A stretch of 8,970 bases of DNA from Gammaproteobacteria bacterium (lineage in GTDB: Bacteria > Pseudomonadota > Gammaproteobacteria > Chromatiales > Sedimenticolaceae): contig JAGRHE010000111.1 in assembly GCA_020445165.1 (NCBI GenBank), forward strand, positions 1 through 8,970, read 5' to 3'. Of this stretch, positions 6,470-8,970 are shown in pieces. The notes under the pieces were generated by a model, which did not search any database, had not been told where the DNA came from, and worked only from the letters and a program-made list of their open reading frames with translations. The position numbers and the translations under genes were made by a program. Within the stretch, counting starts at the first letter, position 1. Every line of letters starts with the position of its first letter.

Positions 6470-7341
6470 GCGCACATATCGGCCGACTGGCGATCATTGG
6501 AGTCGGTCTGATCGGCGGTTCGCTCGCACGTGCGCTGCGTGCTGCCGGTGTGGTCGACGAAGTGGTCGGCTGCGGTCGCGGTCGTGAGAACCTCGACCTG
6601 GCCGTCGAGCTGGGCGTCATCGATCGTTACAGTCACGACATCGGCGAGGCAGTGAGTGGCGCAGACATGGTGTTCCTGGCTGTGCCACTGGGCGCGATGC
6701 GCAATGCGTTCACTGCAATGCGGGGCAACCTGCCGGCTGCAGCATTGATCACTGACGGTGGCAGTGCAAAGGGCAGCGTGGTCGAGGATTGCCGGGCGGC
6801 CGCGCCCGAGTTGCTGCCGCGTTTCGTACCCGGGCACCCGATCGCCGGTACCGAGAACAACGGTGTTGCGGCGTCGTTTGCCGAGCTGTACCAGCACCGC
6901 CGCATCATCCTGACCCCGTTGGCGGAGAACGCCCCGGCTGCGGTCGAGCGGGTGCGCGAGTTGTGGCAGGCATGTGGTGCCGAGGTGACCGAGATGTCGG
7001 TTGCTCATCACGACGAAGTGTTGGCGGCGACCAGCCACCTGCCGCACATGCTGGCATTCGGCCTGGTCGACATGTTGTCGCGTATGGAAGAGAACGACGA
7101 GATCTTTCGCTATGCCGCCGGTGGCTTCCGTGACTTCACTCGCATCGCGTCGAGTAACCCGGTGATGTGGCGCGATATCTGCGTCGCCAACCGCGACGCA
7201 CTCGGTCCCATGCTGAACGCGTTCGCCGGCGAACTGCAGCTACTTGCCGAACGGATCCGCGACGCGGATGCAGATGCCTTGCTGGAGATCTTCGAGCGCG
7301 CAAAAGCGGCCCGTGATCGCTATGTCGATGGTTTGAAGTGA
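6466..7341 (+). CDS. tyrA: Prephenate (or arogenate) dehydrogenase, TyrA family
   Basis: TyrA oxidatively decarboxylates prephenate to 4-hydroxyphenylpyruvate, or arogenate to tyrosine, in tyrosine synthesis. The 291 residues are a minimal TyrA without chorismate mutase or ACT domain. The Rossmann motif GVGLIGGSLA runs from residue 12, so the TTG start leaves a normal short N-terminus. TDGGSAKG, the catalytic His124 in GHPIAGTE, and H191/H194 in TSHLPHMLA follow, then the helical dimerisation domain with FRDFTRIASSNPVMWRDI. The second Rossmann strand ends in G37-R38-G39-R40 rather than an acidic residue, which hints at NADP rather than NAD. The TTG overlaps the hisC stop (TTGA), indicating translational coupling. 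With no regulatory domain, feedback control, if any, must act on the catalytic domain. Pseudomonas has a TyrA-AroA fusion at this locus; here the two are separate, 112 bp apart. Confidence 0.95.
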   Translation: MSAHIGRLAIIGVGLIGGSLARALRAAGVVDEVVGCGRGRENLDLAVELGVIDRYSHDIGEAVSGADMVFLAVPLGAMRNAFTAMRGNLPAAALITDGGSAKGSVVEDCRAAAPELLPRFVPGHPIAGTENNGVAASFAELYQHRRIILTPLAENAPAAVERVRELWQACGAEVTEMSVAHHDEVLAATSHLPHMLAFGLVDMLSRMEENDEIFRYAAGGFRDFTRIASSNPVMWRDICVANRDALGPMLNAFAGELQLLAERIRDADADALLEIFERAKAARDRYVDGLK

Positions 7342-7360
7342 TCGGCCTGCTGCCCGGTCG

Positions 7361-7383
7361 ATGGCCGCTTAAGGCCATGTTTT
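7361..7383 (+). terminator. Weak intrinsic terminator-like hairpin after tyrA
   Basis: ATGGCC at 7361-7366 pairs with GGCCAT at 7373-7378 around a GCTTAA loop, followed by G and four T residues at 7380-7383. The stem is only 6 bp and the T-run is short, so termination is probably partial. It lies 19 bp after the tyrA stop and may reduce read-through into aroA. An upstream CGGCC at 7343-7347 could pair instead with GGCCG at 7363-7367 and exclude this hairpin. Confidence 0.45.
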
Positions 7384-7421
7384 ATCAACGAATACTTGTG
7401 TTTTTTCGCTGCGACGACTAG
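7377..7421 (+). other. Possible 14-codon aromatic-rich leader ORF before aroA
   Basis: ATG at 7377 opens a complete mini-ORF, MFYQRILVFFRCDD, ending at TAG 7419-7421, 32 bp before the preferred aroA start. Four of 14 residues are Phe or Tyr. Its start lies in the 3' arm of the terminator-like hairpin. There is no well-spaced Shine-Dalgarno (AAGG at 7371-7374 is only 2 nt away). The T-rich composition of a promoter region would give Phe codons by chance, so translation is unproven. Confidence 0.2.
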
Positions 7422-7424
7422 CCT
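7396..7424 (+). promoter_or_regulatory. Weak promoter candidate for aroA
   Basis: TTGTGT at 7396-7401 and TAGCCT at 7419-7424 have a 17-bp spacer and lie in the only T-rich stretch of the tyrA-aroA gap. The -10 matches consensus at just 3 of 6 positions. The location after a terminator-like hairpin is the main reason to list it. Confidence 0.25.
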
Positions 7425-7441
7425 TGCGGCCCTTTCCATTC

Positions 7442-7446
7442 GAGAG
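7442..7446 (+). promoter_or_regulatory. Ribosome binding site supporting the GTG start of aroA
   Basis: GAGAG lies 7 nt before GTG 7454. The upstream in-frame TTG at 7424 has no Shine-Dalgarno and would add ten residues (ending in PFESAA) ahead of the usual family N-terminus, so the GTG is preferred. Confidence 0.5.
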
Positions 7447-7453
7447 TGCGGCC

Positions 7454-8773
7454 GTGTCGTCCAGCAAGCTTCGTTTCTCCGTCCAGCCAGGTGGCCGTCT
7501 GCACGGTACGCTGCGTGTGCCTGGAGACAAATCGATCTCGCATCGTTCCATCATGCTCGGTTCCCTGGCTGACGGGGTGACCCGGGTAAGCGGCTTCCTC
7601 GAAGGTGAAGACAGTCTTGCCACACTGAAGGCATTTCGTGCCATGGGTGTCGAGATCGAAGGGCCGGTCGACGGCCGGGTGGTTGTACATGGCGTCGGCA
7701 TCGACGGTCTGAAAAAACCGGCAGCTGCACTGGATCTCGGCAATTCCGGTACCTCGATGCGTCTGATGTCGGGCCTGCTGGCCGGGCAGGGATTCGAGGT
7801 CACCCTGGTGGGTGATCGCTCCCTGTCGTCACGTCCGATGAAGCGGGTGATCGAACCCTTGTCGATGATGGGTGCGGTCATCGACAGCGAGCCGGGTGAA
7901 AGGGCACCGCTGCGCATCCGCCCCGTTGAGTCGCTGCGGTCGATCGAGTACGAACTGCCGGTGGCCAGTGCGCAGGTCAAATCCTGCCTGCTGCTCGCAG
8001 GGTTGTACGCCGATGGCCAGACCTGTGTCAGCGAGCCGGCGCCGACCCGTGATCACACCGAGCGCATGTTGCGCGGGTTCGGTTATCCCGTGGAACGCAC
8101 TGGCGACCGGATCTGTGTGCGAGGGGGCGGGCGCCTGACTGCGTGTGATATCGACGTGCCGGCCGATATTTCGTCAGCGGCATTCTTCCTGGTCGGTGCG
8201 ACTATCGCGCCTGACTCCGACCTGCTGCTCGAGCACGTCGGCATGAACCCGACGCGCGATGGTGTGATTTCGATCCTGCGCCTGATGGGTGCAGACATCG
8301 AGGTCATCAATCCGCGCGAGGTGGGGGGAGAGCCCGTGGCGGATCTGCGGGTACGCGCCGCACCGCTGCGTGGGATCAGGATCCCGGAAGACCAGGTGCC
8401 CCTGGCGATCGATGAATTTCCCGCGCTGTTCATCGCTGCAGCCTGTGCCGACGGCGAGACCGTCCTCACCGGGGCCGAGGAACTGCGGGTCAAGGAGTCC
8501 GACCGGATCCAGGTCATGGCCGATGGTCTCAAGGTCCTTGGCGTGGATGCGCAGCCAACCTCGGACGGGATCGTGATCCGTGGCGGCGGGATCGGCGGCG
8601 GCCAGGTGGACAGTCACGGTGATCACCGGATCGCCATGGCCTTCACGATGGCAGGGCTGCGGGCTGGCGGCGAGATCCTGATCGACGACTGCGCCAATGT
8701 CAGCACCTCCTTCCCACGATTCGTCGAGCTCGCCGCCGGTGTCGGTTCGCGGGTCGGTATCGCCGATGTCTGA
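7454..8773 (+). CDS. aroA: 3-phosphoshikimate 1-carboxyvinyltransferase (EPSP synthase), class II-like
   Basis: AroA joins shikimate-3-phosphate and phosphoenolpyruvate to make EPSP, the sixth step of the shikimate pathway. With the GTG start it has 439 residues, a normal length. The frame stays open upstream to a TTG at 7424, but the family N-terminus begins near [24 protein letters not shown]. Key residues are K26 and S27 in PGDKS, R31, N97-S-G-T-S-M-R103, S172-A-Q-V-K176, R199-D-H-T-E203, N265-P-T-R268, catalytic D320 in IDEFPALF and K347-E-S-D-R351. The GDKS, SAQxK, RxHTE and NxTR set is the signature used for class II EPSP synthases, the group containing naturally glyphosate-tolerant enzymes; the Gly at position 99 is nevertheless retained. 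The gene provides chorismate precursors for the pheA and tyrA products upstream. Its end overlaps cmk by 8 nt. Confidence 0.96.
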   Translation: MSSSKLRFSVQPGGRLHGTLRVPGDKSISHRSIMLGSLADGVTRVSGFLEGEDSLATLKAFRAMGVEIEGPVDGRVVVHGVGIDGLKKPAAALDLGNSGTSMRLMSGLLAGQGFEVTLVGDRSLSSRPMKRVIEPLSMMGAVIDSEPGERAPLRIRPVESLRSIEYELPVASAQVKSCLLLAGLYADGQTCVSEPAPTRDHTERMLRGFGYPVERTGDRICVRGGGRLTACDIDVPADISSAAFFLVGATIAPDSDLLLEHVGMNPTRDGVISILRLMGADIEVINPREVGGEPVADLRVRAAPLRGIRIPEDQVPLAIDEFPALFIAAACADGETVLTGAEELRVKESDRIQVMADGLKVLGVDAQPTSDGIVIRGGGIGGGQVDSHGDHRIAMAFTMAGLRAGGEILIDDCANVSTSFPRFVELAAGVGSRVGIADV

Positions 8774-8970
8774 TTTCGTCCCGGTTATTACGATCGACGG
8801 TCCAAGCGGATCCGGCAAGGGCACGGTCACGCAAAGGGTTGCCGACCACCTGGGATGGCATGTATTGGATTCCGGTGCCCTGTACCGACTGCTGGGTCTG
8901 GCTGCATCGAAGGCGAATGTCGATTTCAGCAATGAGAATAAAATCAGTAGCTTGGCAGATAATCTTAATG
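8766..8970 (+). CDS. cmk: Cytidylate (CMP/dCMP) kinase, N-terminal part (3' end outside window)
   Basis: Cmk phosphorylates CMP and dCMP with ATP in pyrimidine nucleotide metabolism. The visible 68 codons begin [20 protein letters not shown]; the P-loop GPSGSGKGT is at residues 12-20, followed by the family-typical [17 protein letters not shown] substrate-binding segment. The ATG at 8766 lies inside the end of aroA, with an 8-nt overlap (ATGTCTGA), so the two are probably translated from one message. The order aroA-cmk, usually followed by rpsA, is standard in gammaproteobacteria; rpsA would be expected just beyond the window. The last 60 bases are only about 37% GC, well below the rest of the window, but the frame stays open and the protein looks normal as far as seen. 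The LID domain and catalytic arginines are outside the window. Confidence 0.95.
   Translation, partial: MSDFVPVITIDGPSGSGKGTVTQRVADHLGWHVLDSGALYRLLGLAASKANVDFSNENKISSLADNLN

Noticed and set aside
5525..6475. 316-codon minus-strand frame opposite hisC
   Set aside because: Antisense shadow; no recognisable domain or upstream signals.
7424..7453. TTG at 7424 as the aroA start
   Set aside because: It has no ribosome binding site and adds ten residues not expected in the family; GTG 7454 with GAGAG upstream fits better.
1..8970. A defence, secretion, phage or biosynthetic island
   Set aside because: Every gene is a conserved core gene in a familiar order; there is no integrase, transposase, tRNA or toxin-antitoxin gene.

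Overview
The window is a GC-rich (roughly 60% by eye) chromosomal stretch of ordinary biosynthetic and housekeeping genes, all on the + strand. The order is gyrA (3' part), serC, serA, pheA, hisC, tyrA, aroA, cmk (5' part). The serC-pheA-hisC-tyrA-aroA-cmk backbone next to gyrA is a classic gammaproteobacterial arrangement, as in Pseudomonas. The serA between serC and pheA, and tyrA and aroA being separate genes, point away from Pseudomonas itself. A Chromatiales-like or other sulfur-oxidiser-type gammaproteobacterium is my inference; the sequence alone does not name the organism.

Layout: 1-1548 is the end of DNA gyrase subunit A. The gap 1549-1710 carries a degenerate palindromic repeat. 1711-2796 is serC. 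The gap 2797-2979 is almost filled by a second, better preserved copy of the same repeat family, about 147 bp. 2980-4155 is a short-form serA. The 62-bp gap before pheA holds a -10-like hexamer placed so close to the ATG that the message may be leaderless. pheA (4218-5303) is followed after 68 bp by hisC (5372-6469). hisC overlaps tyrA (6466-7341) by 4 nt through a TTG start. The 112-bp gap before aroA has a weak terminator-like hairpin and a 14-codon aromatic-rich mini-ORF. aroA (7454-8773, GTG start preferred) overlaps cmk (8766 to the window end) by 8 nt. No gene-free stretch exceeds 300 bases.

Function: SerA and SerC are the first two steps of serine synthesis from 3-phosphoglycerate. AroA makes EPSP, the precursor of chorismate. 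PheA turns chorismate into prephenate and phenylpyruvate. TyrA oxidises prephenate (or arogenate) towards tyrosine. HisC-family aminotransferases can complete the aromatic branches as well as acting in histidine synthesis. Gyrase and CMP kinase are the housekeeping neighbours on either side.

I found no undescribed multi-gene system. The points most worth checking are the repeat pair bracketing serC, the Asn replacing the usual catalytic Glu in SerA, the possible leaderless pheA promoter, and the structured tyrA-aroA gap.
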